The position numbers and the translations under genes were made by a program. A DNA stretch of 64,000 nucleotides from Anticarsia gemmatalis (taxonomy: Eukaryota; Arthropoda; Insecta; Lepidoptera; Erebidae): positions 9,238,001 to 9,302,000 of the forward strand of contig NC_134764.1 of NCBI RefSeq assembly GCF_050436995.1. The letters run 5' to 3'. Under the pieces are notes generated by a model. That model was not told where the DNA came from, searched no databases, and saw only the letters and a list, made by a program, of their open reading frames with translations. Below are positions 36,421-48,648 of the stretch, in pieces (within the stretch, counting starts at the first letter, position 1; each line of letters begins with the position of its first letter).

Positions 36421-38760
36421 AATGGAAGAAGAGAATCACGAATATTAATTTTCTATCTGTATAGCATATAGAAAATTATACTATTTAAAATTCAAGGAAA
36501 TAATACGGTATTATTGGAGAATCTATATACGGTTATCTAAATCTATATAAGACATGGTCTGTATTTTGTAGTTAATAATGACAAATCAATGTTTTATTTT
36601 ATTAACTACATATATTGTCTTCGATTTGGCTCCAATTTACGATATCAACTACGGAAAATCAGTTTGTCAAATGTGCAGTAGACTGGTTCAGTAATTAATA
36701 CCATAACTTTATAATCAATAAATAGCGGTATGCATTATTTACCTATGACTGGTTGCCAATGCAACCGACGTGATAAGCGATCACTCGTGAATAAATGCAT
36801 GGTTGCGTTAATTCTTGTTGCCTCCAGCATATCACGTTAAACATCATGCCTCATTTACGTGGATTATTAGAAAGGATAATTCCTGGATTTAGATATTTAC
36901 AATGAATATTACTGGTTTTTGTAAGGCGTATGTTCTTAGCTCTGGTATGGTTGTTGACTGACCCTCGTTTTCTGAGTACATTTAGCGGTAGTTTATCTAT
37001 TCAATAGTGTTTTTTTGTATGAGTGTTGACGCTATGTTTAAATGAAACAAATCAGATGTACGAGCTCTAAAATAATTTTATTGTTCGCACCTTATATACT
37101 GGCTGCCAGAGAATCTTAATAGCGCGATTCAGAAATAATCAAAATTTACACAAGGCCCTCTAGCGGGCGATGCGGTGCACCTTGTCACATGATCAAACAT
37201 AATGTCTATTCTTTGAGTTTAATGATCAACAGGATTTTCTTTGACCAAACAAAATAATGCTAAAATACCCAAAGTACCAAAAAATATATAGAGCTAGATG
37301 TATCATCGTTTGAAGTTACTTTTCCTATAACTATATTGATGTGTATAACAGTCTTAACTCTACCTTCTTTGTGACAATGGTTTATTTCTTTCAACTAACA
37401 TGGTTATAAGATGTAGATTTTTTTCCAACAGAAAATCTTGTTTACCGTCCAAGCTTAGGACGTAGCGTACTTGTAATTTAACATACCCAAATATTTGTTT
37501 GTCTTAAGGCATTCGAGAGATATTTGTCTTCAATGAGCTTGGTTTATAAGTTCATATAATGTGTTTGTACTGAAATATACAGTAAAAAAAATCACAGTAC
37601 AAGAAAATAACAAACAATATAATATTGGACAGGAAAATAAAACAAAATCCCCATATGAAACGAGAGCTGACAGCACGCCAACTCCCATTGAATATCAGAA
37701 TACGTTACAAAACGTATTTTTATCACTAAAATTCTTGACGTGTTGATATTTCCAACCGTTAGAACGTAAAGCTCCACACTGACTACAGGTAACATGGATA
37801 GGCGTTATTCGTTTAAAGTTACCTAGATGTTCGTGACCGTTATAGTAGAAGAGAGCAAAAATGCATGATGATCTAAGAACATAATAAATTATACGTGTCT
37901 TACGCTTCAAAACTTTCTCCGCATCGCTTTATCTAAAGAGTGTACCAAGATGAACTGGCGTGTATGTTTTGTCAATCAACATCCTCATAAAGAAGAGATT
38001 ATTGGTTAAGTGTATAATTTCATTTATAGACGAGTCGTAAATAAAAACCATATCAATGTGTGTCTTCGATCATCACAATAATTTCTTAAAGAACACTGAA
38101 AGTGATGAATATTATAAACTCCAGCTTAGTTTTTATGCAGAATATAAAAAAAAGAAAAAGGTTACTGTCTAATGAACAACCAAATATTAAACATATCACG
38201 GTTAAGACAAGCTAAGTAGACAGTATTTTTATATCAAAAGCTCTGGATAGCGATACAGTAATTTCCAAGAATTCGCCGCCTGAACTAAGAAAGAAAATAC
38301 ACTACAAGAGAAAGGTCTTAAGCGGTTTTTGCCGTGTTCGCAATCTAGTATGAATACTCCTCAACATGTTCCCTTTCTGCGGCTGTCGAACGGTGAAAAG
38401 GGTCCGGTTATTACGTTATTTAGTATAGAGAGCCGTCATTGGTAATAAGTAGTAAATCGCGGTAACAACGGCTTGTAAATAAAATCTTTATGGCTGATCA
38501 GAAACAGGTGGGTACGGTCCACTATGTTTTTTAGTTGATGTGGTTTCTCTCATAATGGTTATTTTAAAAGGTTTGGGATATTATATAAATATCTATAGAT
38601 TGAGTATGAGTTTTAAGTCAAATTTATAAGCTATCTTATACTGCGGATAAAATATTTTAAAAGGTTTTAATTTTTTTAGGTTTTAAAAGAGACACTGACT
38701 GAAATTGTCTATTTCACGCGTACATAGAACTGTTTCCTTTGACACAAGTAAAGAACAACA
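36421..38760. other. Gene-free stretch
   Basis: No supportable gene. Short frames at 37561-37910 lack coding character. Confidence 0.4.
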
Positions 38761-38796
38761 TATCTATTTGCTAACCTAGTGGTTAACAAATAGATA
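38761..38796. repeat. 16-bp hairpin next to the Helitron end
   Basis: TATCTATTTGCTAACC (38761-38776) pairs with 38781-38796 with one mismatch and a TAGT loop. It ends three bases before the Helitron insertion point. Confidence 0.85.
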
Positions 38797-39057
38797 ATAC
38801 TAGCTGACCCGGCAGACTTCGTACTGCCTCATCGATAAATAAAAGACCTAATCTTTTGTATAAAATGATTTTAAAACATACAAATCGAATCTGTATTTAA
38901 TAAAAAATCATTTATTGAATAAAGCATGAAGTTTTATTATTATTTTCGATACATCATGTTGCTTACTTAGAAAACAGAGTTTTCCTGAAATACTGGCTAT
39001 TTATAAGGTTTAAATTTGATATTAACAGACACACACTGTTAAAATACAGTCTTTTTA

Positions 39058-40840
39058 TTAATTTAAAGCTTTCTCATAAACCATATTTTTTGTTTTGTTT
39101 TGTGGTGCGTAAATAAACAAAGAAGACGGTTTTAAGACGCGCGAACACGCGACGTATAATAATTGTCCACGCGCGAAACAGGGAAACTCCAAATTGATTC
39201 CACAAACTTCTAACGACTGTCCTTGCGATTTATTTATGGTCATCGCTTTAAAATCGAATGGTAAGTCCTTTGGAATCATCGGTATCCGCGGGATCAAGAC
39301 ATCCTCTCCTTTCCTTTATGATTGTCGCCTCAATGACGTTATTCATCAGTCTTTTCACAGCCAGTCTTGTTCCATTGCACAGTCGAGGTTGATTAATGTT
39401 ACGCAGCATGATGACAACTGATCCTACTTTTAACTGCAAATTGTGAGGTGGTAATCTAGGCAATTCCAGAGGAGCTCGTGGCTTAGTTTACAACAGCCGC
39501 ACGGATCGATCTCTGAGGTTAAGCTACGCTTGCCGAGGTTGTTCCGTGGATGGGTGACCATCTTATACATATCGAGTTCCTCCGTGTTTCGGAAGGCACG
39601 TTAAATTGTGGGTCCCGGCTGTCATTTTCGAAGATCTTTGACAGTCGTTAACAGTAGTCAGAAGCTTGAAAGTCTGACAACCAGTCTTACCGAAGGGTAT
39701 CGTGTTAATACCTAAGTAACTGGGTTGTGGAGGTCAGATAGGCAGTCGCTCCATGTAAAACACTGGTATCCAGCTACAACCGGTGAGACTGGAAGCCGAC
39801 TCCAACACAGTTTGGAACAAAGGCTAAGCGAATATATAATCTAGGCAATTCCAGTGAATTTAAGAACTCAGTGGGATAGTTGATTACGTCATCCTGGTTC
39901 ATTACGGTGTCGACTGATTTGAAAGAATCCTACTGTCCTGGAAGAAAATTCTGAATGGTTGCATTAAGATCCTCGACATCATTATTTTTCGCTGCTAATA
40001 TTGCTCGTGAGTTCACCCAGCTAATGATGGTTATTGAGCTTTTGCGCTATATCTGGAAAAACTCGCTGAATAAGCTCCACTTTTGAGTCTGTGATGTGAC
40101 AGAAATCTGTAGGTAATGTGATGAATGCGGTCGAGGTGTCCACTGCAACTTTATTATTTCCAATGTCTAACAACTGTTTCGCAAACACATTTGCAGTTTC
40201 ATCTTGTTGCAAAAATACTCGCATGTTAGTTGTTAAGTGGAGTGTCTTTACGTACTGCCACAAATTTGATGATTTTAGGCATGCATTTAGTTCATCAGCA
40301 ACAGTTGATCGGGGAATAACTGGAAGAGTCTGACGAAAATCACCTGACAACAGAATCATGGCCCCGCCGAAAATATTTTGGTTTTCACGAAGATCTTTCA
40401 ACGTTCTGTCCAGTGCCTCCAGTGACCTCCACCAATTTGCATACCTGTAGGATCTTGGCCATTGCGCTATTTTTGGCGATGTTGCAAATTGGTGTTTCGG
40501 TGATTTGCATGTTTAGTGGTAATTTCAAGGCAGAATGTGCAGTTCGCCCGCCTTCTAGCAGAGTTGCAGCTATTCCAGATGAAGCCAACGCTAGAGCAAA
40601 ATCATTTCGCGATCTGATCCTCGCCAAAAGCAATGAAATTAAGAACGTTTTTCCAGTTCCTCCGGGAGCATCAAGGAAATAAATTCCACCAGATCCACTG
40701 TTCACAGCTTCTATCAAAGTGTCGTACGCAATTCTTTGTTATTGATTCAATTGTGGAACATTTGTACGCACAGTTTCGGCGAATGCTTCAATGTCGTGTC
40801 GTTTTGTTGCGTTCGCGATTCACTTTTGGAGCTAATTCGA
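39058..40840 (-). pseudogene. Helitron PIF1-type helicase remnant
   Basis: Pieces in three minus-strand frames follow the PIF1-like helicase in order. First comes A-P-G-G-T-G-K-T-F (Walker A, about 40660) with upstream A-F-A-E-T-V-R-T-N-V-P-Q-L-N-Q. Then F-G-G-A-M-I-L-L-S-G-D-F-R-Q-T-L-P-V-I-P (about 40370-40310), W-V-N-S-R-A-I-L-A-A-K-N (about 39990) and L-P-R-L-P-P-H-N-L-Q-L-K-V-G. The end is A-M-T-I-N-K-S-Q-G-Q-S-L (about 39230), V-A-C-S-R-V and a stop at 39058. Breaks: an in-frame stop before Q-R-I-A-Y (near 40737); a gap plus frameshift near 40430 that removes the D-E-x-type Walker B segment; a frameshift near 40020; a stop near 39930; the SINE insertion; a frameshift near 39300; and a missing segment before A-M-T-I-N. 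It is not functional. Confidence 0.85.
39470..39836 (+). mobile_element. 5S-rRNA-derived SINE (SINE3-type), 367 bp
   Basis: The 18-bp direct repeats TAATCTAGGCAATTCCAG at 39452-39469 and 39837-39854 are identical and flank it exactly. The head (about 39505-39575) resembles the 5S rRNA internal promoter: GATCTCTGAGGTTAAGC corresponds to the A-box region and GGATGGGTGACCATCT to the C-box region. Downstream are CGGAAGGCACGTTAAATTG and GGCTGTCATTTTCGAAGATC, shared with a fragment at 50025-50180. The 3' end is AT-rich (GCGAATATAT). The SINE family label is inference from the 5S resemblance. Confidence 0.82.
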
Positions 40841-41396
40841 TTAAAATTAATATTTGGCTATATCGTTAGAAATTAAGAATGACGCAATAAATATTTTTGG
40901 AAATTCTGCCTTAACGGGGGTGAAAAATTTTCTATGAAACTACGTCGGTTTTGAAGCTAAATCTATAAAAATTCAAGTTGTTTAGCAAGCAAGTGGTCAT
41001 GATCTCCTGGTAACTGTGAAAAGGTTTATAGAGAGTTTTTAGAGTTTGTAGAGCCGTTTTTTTGTTTTTAGGCCTAATTCTGATCGGAAAATAGATCCAC
41101 AACTACCAGGAGATCATGACTAATTGGTGTTGTCAAAAATGCTGTTTTGAGGATTTTCCCGGCAATTATTCGAATTTTTCTCACCTTTTAAACCTTCCCT
41201 GGACCTCCACGAATAATTCATCATTCAAAATTAGCCAAATCGGTCCGGCCGTTCTCGAGTTTTAGCGAGACTAACGAACAGCAATTCATTTTTATATATA
41301 TAGATTTTAACGAAGTCGCGTTATGGCATATCCACCATTAAAACAGTTGCCATGACAACGGAATTTTGTTAATTCAATGTCATTATAAAATTGATT

Positions 41397-41579
41397 ATTC
41401 GCGACTTCGTTCGCCACCTGATTTTTTTCAGGAAATGCGTAATTTTCCCGGGGTAAAAAGTAGCCTATGTCCATCTCCTGGCTCAAAGCTACCTCCCTAC
41501 CAATTTTCAGCCAAATCTGTTCTGCCGTTCTTGAGTTATAAGTGGTGTAACTAACACGACTTTCTTTTATATATATAGA
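41397..41579 (-). mobile_element. Second Helitron 5'-end fragment
   Basis: The right edge ...TTTTATATATATAGA|T repeats the terminus of the larger Helitron. Inside, CAATTTTCAGCCAAATCTG...CCGTTCTTGAGTTATAAG parallels CAAAATTAGCCAAATCGG...CCGTTCTCGAGTTTTAGC at 41226-41266. Its left part (GACTTCGTTCGCCACCTGAT) is a different interior. The 3' end was not found. Confidence 0.6.
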
Positions 41580-42212
41580 TATGTTGTTCATTATGTTAGT
41601 ACATATTACCAATATTTTGACAGTTTTTCATGATTACACCAAAAACCAACTAAGCTTTTGAGAACCTAACTAATAGCACAACACAACCACTTCAAGGACT
41701 ACCTAAGCAATTTAGGTGTTATACGACATTTTAAACGAATAATAAGTAGTTACAACAATAAAATATACAAAATGTCCCATAAACAAATAAAACAAGCCTT
41801 AACAAACACTTAAAACACAAGGAGGTACAATAGCGCCCGAAATGTTCTAGTAAATGTGTCCTTTTGTTAGCAGAAACGCTCATGAGTGGCAAATGTCTTA
41901 CATTTGTTACAACGTATACGGATTTAGGTGAAAATTAATTTGTTCTTTGTTATATTTTGTCATGTTTGTATGGTGCTCTCTTGCTGATATCATTGTGATG
42001 TGGGGTGAGACGCGGTGATTTGTAACGTCTACTCATTTGAGTTTTGCTTGCTTTGTAAGAGATTTTGCGTTCACATTGTTTTGAGGCTGCTTAATGCAAA
42101 GAGATAATTTTTGCGGTATATTTATGATTGAAATCTGTAAAAGTTCTTTGGCGTTCTATTCTTATGCAAGCAAGACTCAATTTCCTGTATTTATTAGTTG
42201 GAGTGCATAGTA
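41580..42212. other. Gene-free stretch
   Basis: Nothing recognised. Confidence 0.4.
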
Positions 42213-42427
42213 TTAGGTTGGGGAAAAAGTCTTTTCGCATTTTAGTATGTATGAACCTGTAATAAAATCTCTTTGGCTTCAAGAATCACAAATGAGTACA
42301 CGGTTCATTAGGTTTCTTTCAGTGAGCTCGTGAGGTACCCAAATATCGAGCTTTTTTTGTGTAGAGAAAAGATTTTATTACAAGTTCATATATACTTTAA
42401 TGCGAAAAGACTTTTTCCCCAACTTAA
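42213..42427. mobile_element. Mariner-like MITE, 215 bp
   Basis: The ends TTAGGTTGGGGAAAAAGT and its complement (one difference: TTAAGTTGGGG) are flanked by TA, the Tc1/mariner target. Inverted matching runs inward for about 60 bp. A shortened relative is at 56757-56935. Confidence 0.8.
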
Positions 42428-43639
42428 TATTTAAGGTACACTGGGATGTGTATACACTATCAAAAGTATAGTAGTTAAGAGATAATTTTACGGACGTATT
42501 TTAAATTTATTTTGTACTTTTTTCAATATACGATTAAAACTACTAAAGTTCTTTACAACACTCCCGCAGATACGTTGTTACGAAAATTGACGTAGCATTT
42601 CGATAACAATGTTATTCGCACTGCATCACCTATCCATACATCAAACAAACTGATCTAAACTAACAATGTTTGCTAACCCGTGAACACACGAGAGGGTGTA
42701 AACAATTTAACCGTCAAATGCAATCGCATCAGCTATCACTTAACACTTGCTACATGAATTTCATAACAGTGTGTCCGTTGGATTTACATTTCCATTATTT
42801 GGTCAAGTGGTTTGACTATCAATTAAAAGGAATAGAAAAGTATACGTAATCGTAACTTTTTGAGTTCTTTTAAAACAGGTAATAGCGAGATTAGGTATAT
42901 TTGAGTTGCTTGACGTTTCAACGTTAAAACTAAAAATTTTAAGTTTGACCGTAATGGGTAATCCCTTAAATTATTGTTTATTATCCTTATTTTGTTGAAA
43001 AGTATGCTCCCATGAAAATTACATAAGGGTTATATTTGTAAAAATTAAAAATTGCGGTAAGTCTTTACTCGCTGACAAAACCCATTCAATTATAGTTATA
43101 AATTTTACACTCCAACATGAGTATTTGTAAAACAGATGCTAGCAAACAAATATTTTATGTGCATTTAATATTCGTCTGAAAGCCTCAAAGGCATGCACTG
43201 TCCAAAACCTCAAACTATTTTAATCACTACAGTAACCAACATGAAACTCGCGCCACAAAGCGAAACGATAATCCGACATCTTTCATTTTCGCAAATGGTG
43301 GACAAAATGGCGGAACAGGAAACCGGAAACGCTGACATTGTAGTGAAACTGGGGAACATATCGGAATGATTGATGGATCAACAAATGGACTGTGGTTAAT
43401 TGTATGTAATTTGTTTAACACAGAGATAGCGAATATTGATGGTAGCGAAAATCATGGAGCGATATTAATGTCGAAACTATCTCGTTGGTCAAGAGGAAAG
43501 CGAATTGAGATTTTCGCTTTTATAGCTCGATACGTCGATATTTTTGGTTTTAATGCATTTTAACGTAAATAATGAGTTTTGTTAGTGACTTGAACCAAAA
43601 TTGATTGCATGATTTTTATATAAATTAAGCTTTAATGTT
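42428..43639. other. Gene-free stretch
   Basis: No gene recognised. A GC-richer patch near 43245-43360 (CTCGCGCCACAAAGCG, AAAATGGCGGAACAGG) could be an exon or promoter but has no support. Confidence 0.35.
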
Positions 43640-43681
43640 GATTGATTGTTTTAAATGTCTACACATTTAAGACAATCAATC
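43640..43681. repeat. 19-bp hairpin with CTAC loop
   Basis: GATTGATTGTTTTAAATGT (43640-43658) pairs with 43663-43681 with one mismatch. Confidence 0.85.
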
Positions 43682-44308
43682 TATAACTATGATAAATATA
43701 GTACCTAAAGTAAGTATAGTATATAATAAATGAATATTTATTGCAGAATTGGATGTTTACGCAAGACGTAAAATTAAAATCCACGGAGAAATGCAATTTC
43801 ATCATCAATGTCATTGGCCTTTGTCATTATTGGCAAATTGCTGCCAACGAAAATCTGAATCTTCCTTCTAACTAATAGTTTCATCTCAAAAACCTGCTCA
43901 ACAACTACGTTTTCAAAGATTTTTTTTACAAAATTTTCATTGACAGCACATTTTCTTATCTTCCACCTGTCCCATACATCACTTTCATATATTACACCAC
44001 TAATTATGAGTTCTTCTCAACCCCGACTTGGTAATGAAGCGGCAACGGAATAATTATCATAAATTATGCTATACTGCACCTTTATGATAAACGGACGGTG
44101 TCTGGGGATATGCTGATATTATAATTAAGTTGGTATTAGCTGTTTTTGCATAGATATTCGGTTTTAAGTTTGAGGACTTTTTTTCTTAGATGTAGATTGA
44201 AAATTGTCGTTGATATTCTGATGAAGATAAAATGTGAGTTACCAAATAAAGCGAACAGTATGAACAACGTTTAGTTTAATATTGTGACTTGACTAAGACT
44301 GTTACAAA
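43682..44308. other. Gene-free stretch
   Basis: Nothing recognised. Confidence 0.4.
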
Positions 44309-44521
44309 TAGTCCAACAACTTGGTAGGGAGCCTCGGTGTGCACGTTTTATCTAAATAATAATGAATAATTTTATGTATTTTCATAATCAAACGGCAGCA
44401 TCAAATAGGTCACAGACAGCGCAAGCTTCCTGGTCGCTGATGTTCTAAATTCTGAATGTTGCAAACCTCCGCCAGCCGCGGACTTAATATACAAGGTTCT
44501 CTACAAAGTTGTTGGACTATA
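44309..44521. mobile_element. Short TIR element, about 213 bp
   Basis: TAGTCCAACAACTTGGTAGG at the left matches the complement of CTACAAAGTTGTTGGACTA at the right with few differences, and TA is at both edges. It is non-coding, with a GC-richer right half (CCGCCAGCCGCGGAC). Confidence 0.75.
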
Positions 44522-45245
44522 GTATACTACCGAAAAACATACATTAAAAATTGATCACAAATTACTATAAACTATACTGTCCCACTGCCGGGCAAAGGTT
44601 TCTTTATTTCTATCTCTACCTAAAGCTATATTAGGAAAAAATAGTTGAAAGTCAAATTAAAAAACTGATTTTAAACACCAGAAGGCGTTTCCCGATATTT
44701 TTTAAATAGCTGTTTTTGCTCGTGACATTACTGACGTTGAAAGGTTGGCTGAAACTATATTTTAAATGGCATAAAATTATTTTCAACCAATTTGATTCGA
44801 CTAAAACTATGAAACAAAGTAAACCTTTCCATCATCTAAGAATTCAAAGCACAAAATATTTTATTATTTACAAGACAAACTGCATCACTCGTAATATTGT
44901 GTACAGTCATAAACAGCGAGCGAAGACGTCGTAAAATCACCTCTTTATTGCTATTAGCTAAACTGTTATGTCCAACACGTAAATTATTTTGTTAGCATCC
45001 ACCCTTTGACTACATCGTAAAGTTCCCGGACCGAGTAAATAACTTCGTGTCTTATTTAAGGATTGAGATCGTGACTGTACCTTTCCTTTACTGTGTTGGG
45101 GAGCTAACCTGGGTTACTTGTATCGTAAAATTTTCTTTATTCATCAATTGTTATCAATTACGATAATGGTCGTCAGAAATCTTCGAACAATTCAAACAGG
45201 TTTGACGCTAGTTTGACTTAATAATATGAGTTGCCTAAAGATAAA
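44522..45245. other. Gene-free stretch
   Basis: No gene. Near 44578-44610 is a short piece (CCACTGCCGGGCAAAGG) of the LINE/SINE family seen at 24307-24540. Confidence 0.4.
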
Positions 45246-45337
45246 TAAATAGCATTGAAAAACTCATACACGATCATTTGATTCCAAACTAAGTAGAGCT
45301 GGTACTATGGTAACCAAATAACTGATAAACACACTTC
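45246..45337 (-). mobile_element. SINE fragment, same family as 23717-23962
   Basis: AACTCATACACGATCATTTG, ATTCCAAACTAAGTAGAGCT and ATGGTAACCAAATAACTGAT repeat the body of the SINE at 23717-23962 without its tRNA-like head. Confidence 0.65.
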
Positions 45338-48193
45338 CAATTAAATGAAGGCAAGAAATTATTAAACTATTTTAACTACTAGGATTTTTACACTACCTAT
45401 ATAATTAAAAAAGGACAAAACTATCATACTATAGGAAACCAATTTCTGTATACGTTTAAATAAAAAACGAAAAACGTACATGATCAAGTCATAGCACCTC
45501 CCCTGAGTTTAAACAAGCAAACACTGCGATTATTCATAAAAATCAACAAAAAACAATGTCACCTCACAACCCAACAAATAAACAATTCAAACATTTCACT
45601 CACTGTCAAGATCAACACGAAAATTGTCTTTCAAAAGGCAAATTTCCATCCCAAGTAACAAGTACACGTGGAAAATTTGTGAAATTTCCAAAGTGCTGCG
45701 GTCAAAGTGGCTAAAAGTTGGTGACTGTGAGTAACAGACGGAAAATTCGTGCTTTTACTAACTTTTACGAACTAACACAGTTTCAGTTTTGGCTGTGAAG
45801 GCTCGTGTTAGGTTTATAAAGATTACGCGAACTGGTGAATATGTTTACGAAAAGTTTGAATGTTCTAACAAAAGATGTGGATGTTGGTGAATGCTGCGGT
45901 TTTACGTTGGAGTTGAAATTATGCGTCATTTTCAAGTTTTCTGGTGGTTAAAAACGTGGCTGCTAGAAATTCAAAATCAAGTTATTACCTTTATTCATTT
46001 ACGTCAAGTGTCGACAGTTGTCTCGTAACGGCCAATTAAATTAAGTCTAATAAAATTCTTAACTCTGTCTACGCCGATGATATAATAAAACCAACATACC
46101 TATTGAAAAAAATTTTGTTGCCCTGAGTTGCCCGTTCGAAATTTTAATTTATAAAAGCAGCTACGCATGACCTTCTCAGATAAGTCTAAAGGCGTCTTAG
46201 TGGTCTTTACAATGGTCTTTTCTTTACAGATCGAATTAGCGTTAATTTTGTTTAAATCAATGTTCAAGTCGTTCACATTTTATATCAGTTACTTTTCTTT
46301 ATTTTAACACTGGATCTGAATAAACAAATTTCAATTTAAAATCAGTAAACAAACCGCATTTAGCTTGGTCTGCTTTCTCTTAAATCAATTAACCACCTCA
46401 CGTACACGTTCATATATCTTAGAAATTTTCAACAAAGCCATGCTCATCATTTATCTTGCCAACACGGTTTCCGTCCATAGCATGATTTATAAACGTCTTA
46501 CAATACAAACTAGCTACCATAAATTCTGCTTACCCAGTTTCAGTACGTCGTGAAGTTATATTACTAGTAAACTCGCGATACCTCGGGACTAGAAAAATGA
46601 ATTTGCTTGTTCAACATTGTTGTGTGAAAAATGCAAAATGTGTTTGAGATTAAAATTTTCTTTTTATTTTTCCCTGTAGAGGGATAGTGTTAGGTCTTTT
46701 ATTAGATTGGCCGTTTTATACATTGTAGATGATGTTTCTTTTTGTTTAATGGTATCTATGTTATCTTGGACAATGTAATCAGTTCCAGCTTTTACAATTT
46801 CTTTTTGATCTAAATTTATGTATTATCCAATTTTATGCAGTGGCTTTTTTTTTGTTTTGCTCGACTCTTTGAGCTCTCAAACAAACAAGAGCTGGAAGTT
46901 TATGAGAGAAGTCTTTTCCTCAGATAATAAATTGCTGAAACTTGTCAAAAAATAAATAAATAAAGTAGTTGGCAACTTATTTAAATACAGTCCCTCTAAG
47001 TCTCGATTAGACTTTAGGCCTGTTATTTTGAGTTAAAGAGCGATCAACCGAAATTCAGCTGAAAATCTCCAGTTCAGCAAAACAAGATTTTCAACTAAGT
47101 ACAAAAATAATTGTTTAGAATTTGGTTTTACATACATACATAATATCACCTTAAATAGTAGGCAAAGATGCAGAATAAAATTATTAGAGCCGAAAAAACA
47201 TTTGCCCTTACTCAAACAATTGTAACCAAAATTCACAGGTAATATTTCTACCTTTGAAAACAGCCTATTAAAACCACACCGATCAATTCCCCCACATCGC
47301 CGTCTCAAGACAGTATACAGGATTATTCTTATCAGTGACTGCAGCGTCGTAATCTCAGACCTATAGACGTATAACTTAACGATTCCATTTATGACGCCAA
47401 GAGGAACTTTAGTCAATGTGAATGCTCGTAAAATGATTTTAGATTGGCATTCAAATTTTATGTTATCATCTTGGTAATGACTTTTGTGATTAATTTTGAA
47501 GATTAGAAGTTTTATTTTGAGTGAAGAATCTCGAGAAGATTCTCCAGTACTTTATAATAGGAAACCTGTGTGTCGTTATTCCAAAGTCCTGAATTTTCTG
47601 GATATAGTTTCTGGTTTGCTATTGAGGTAAATATATATTTTTAAAACCACCCCTTTTTATTGATAGATCTAGGCCGAAATAATGATCTCGAATATGATTC
47701 CTACAAACCTTTTCTGGTCATTAAATTCCTCATAATATCATATAGGAGGAAAAATATTTTACTAAAATAACGTTACCGCTATTTCAAAACTATATTTAAT
47801 ACTTCAGACAAACCCGAGAGTAAACTAAAAGTCTTTATGTGCACAGAATAGAGCGAGAAGTTGGCGAAGTGATACATCGCGGGAGACAGTTTAAATATTA
47901 CTAGGAGGTGTGGTGCCACTGGTACTTTACTGTGCTGTGGCACTTATTGCAGACTGAATAAGATACTTTGAATTTGGGTTTAGTGTATTGGTGTTATAAT
48001 ATTGACTTTTTTTCTATGGGTTTTTGGCCGATTTAGGAACGCTTTTCTGGTTAAATAGCACAAAGTCCTTATTTAAAATGAATAGCAATAGGTTTTATGA
48101 GGCGTCAACTCGTATCATCGGCACTAAGTAATCCTTTAAAGTCTGCAAATGAGACATCAAATCTAAAATGTAAAAACAAGTACTTTTTAATAT
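45338..48193. other. Gene-free stretch
   Basis: Nearly 3 kb without a supportable gene. The minus-strand frame 47033-47416 (127 codons) has no domain and no splice context that I can defend. Confidence 0.4.
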
Positions 48194-48244
48194 ACTGTGT
48201 TTCGCAATTTTGTACATAATACGTCTTAAATTGCAAAACACAGT
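48194..48244. repeat. 17-bp hairpin
   Basis: ACTGTGTTTCGCAATTT (48194-48210) pairs with 48228-48244 with one mismatch around a 17-nt loop. Confidence 0.75.
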
Positions 48245-48648
48245 GTTTTGACTCTAATTGCTTCTTGTTCTATTGACGACGAACAATAATTAAATTAAAG
48301 ACATTATTTTTAAATATCATTTTTATTATAACACTTGAAGTAGCATTCGGTAAAGTACTAATTCCGTGAGGGATTTTAAACATGTATTCCTTCACAATAA
48401 ACCGTTCTACATTTGGAAAAGTTCTACCTCATTGTAATAATGTGAGAGAATAGTTTGTAACTCTCAGCTTGTAATGAGACTCCAATGTTCTACAGCCACA
48501 GTGGAATCACATTAGTTAATTAAATCCCAGCTATTTGTCACATTGCATTCGAGTGTTTTATTTTATACGGCACTGTGATAAATGTGGTTTTGTTTGAAAA
48601 GATCTGGACTGGAGAAAACTTTACATTCTTTATTATTTTATACATTTA

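Larger units (their letters stand above)
38800..41304 (-). mobile_element. Decayed Helitron, 2505 bp, both ends present
   Basis: On the minus strand it begins A|TCTATATATATAAAAATG (41304) and ends with a GGCAG/CTGCC hairpin (38824-38828 with 38811-38815) followed by CTAG|T at 38800. It thus sits between A (38799) and T (41305) of the target, the Helitron rule. It contains remnants of the helicase but no Rep endonuclease region, so an internal deletion has removed the 5' half of the protein. A 5S-derived SINE has inserted at 39470-39836. Near the 5' end there is a 23-bp internal inverted repeat (40996-41018 with 41098-41120). Confidence 0.88.

Noticed and set aside
39505..39575. 5S rRNA gene
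   Set aside because: Only the promoter region is 5S-like, and it lies inside an element with an 18-bp TSD.
43227..43421. 64-codon minus-strand frame near a GC-richer patch
   Set aside because: Short, no domain, and no splice signals that extend it.
47033..47416. 127-codon minus-strand frame
   Set aside because: Hydrophobic, low-information composition. No signal peptide plus domain pattern and no supporting neighbours.
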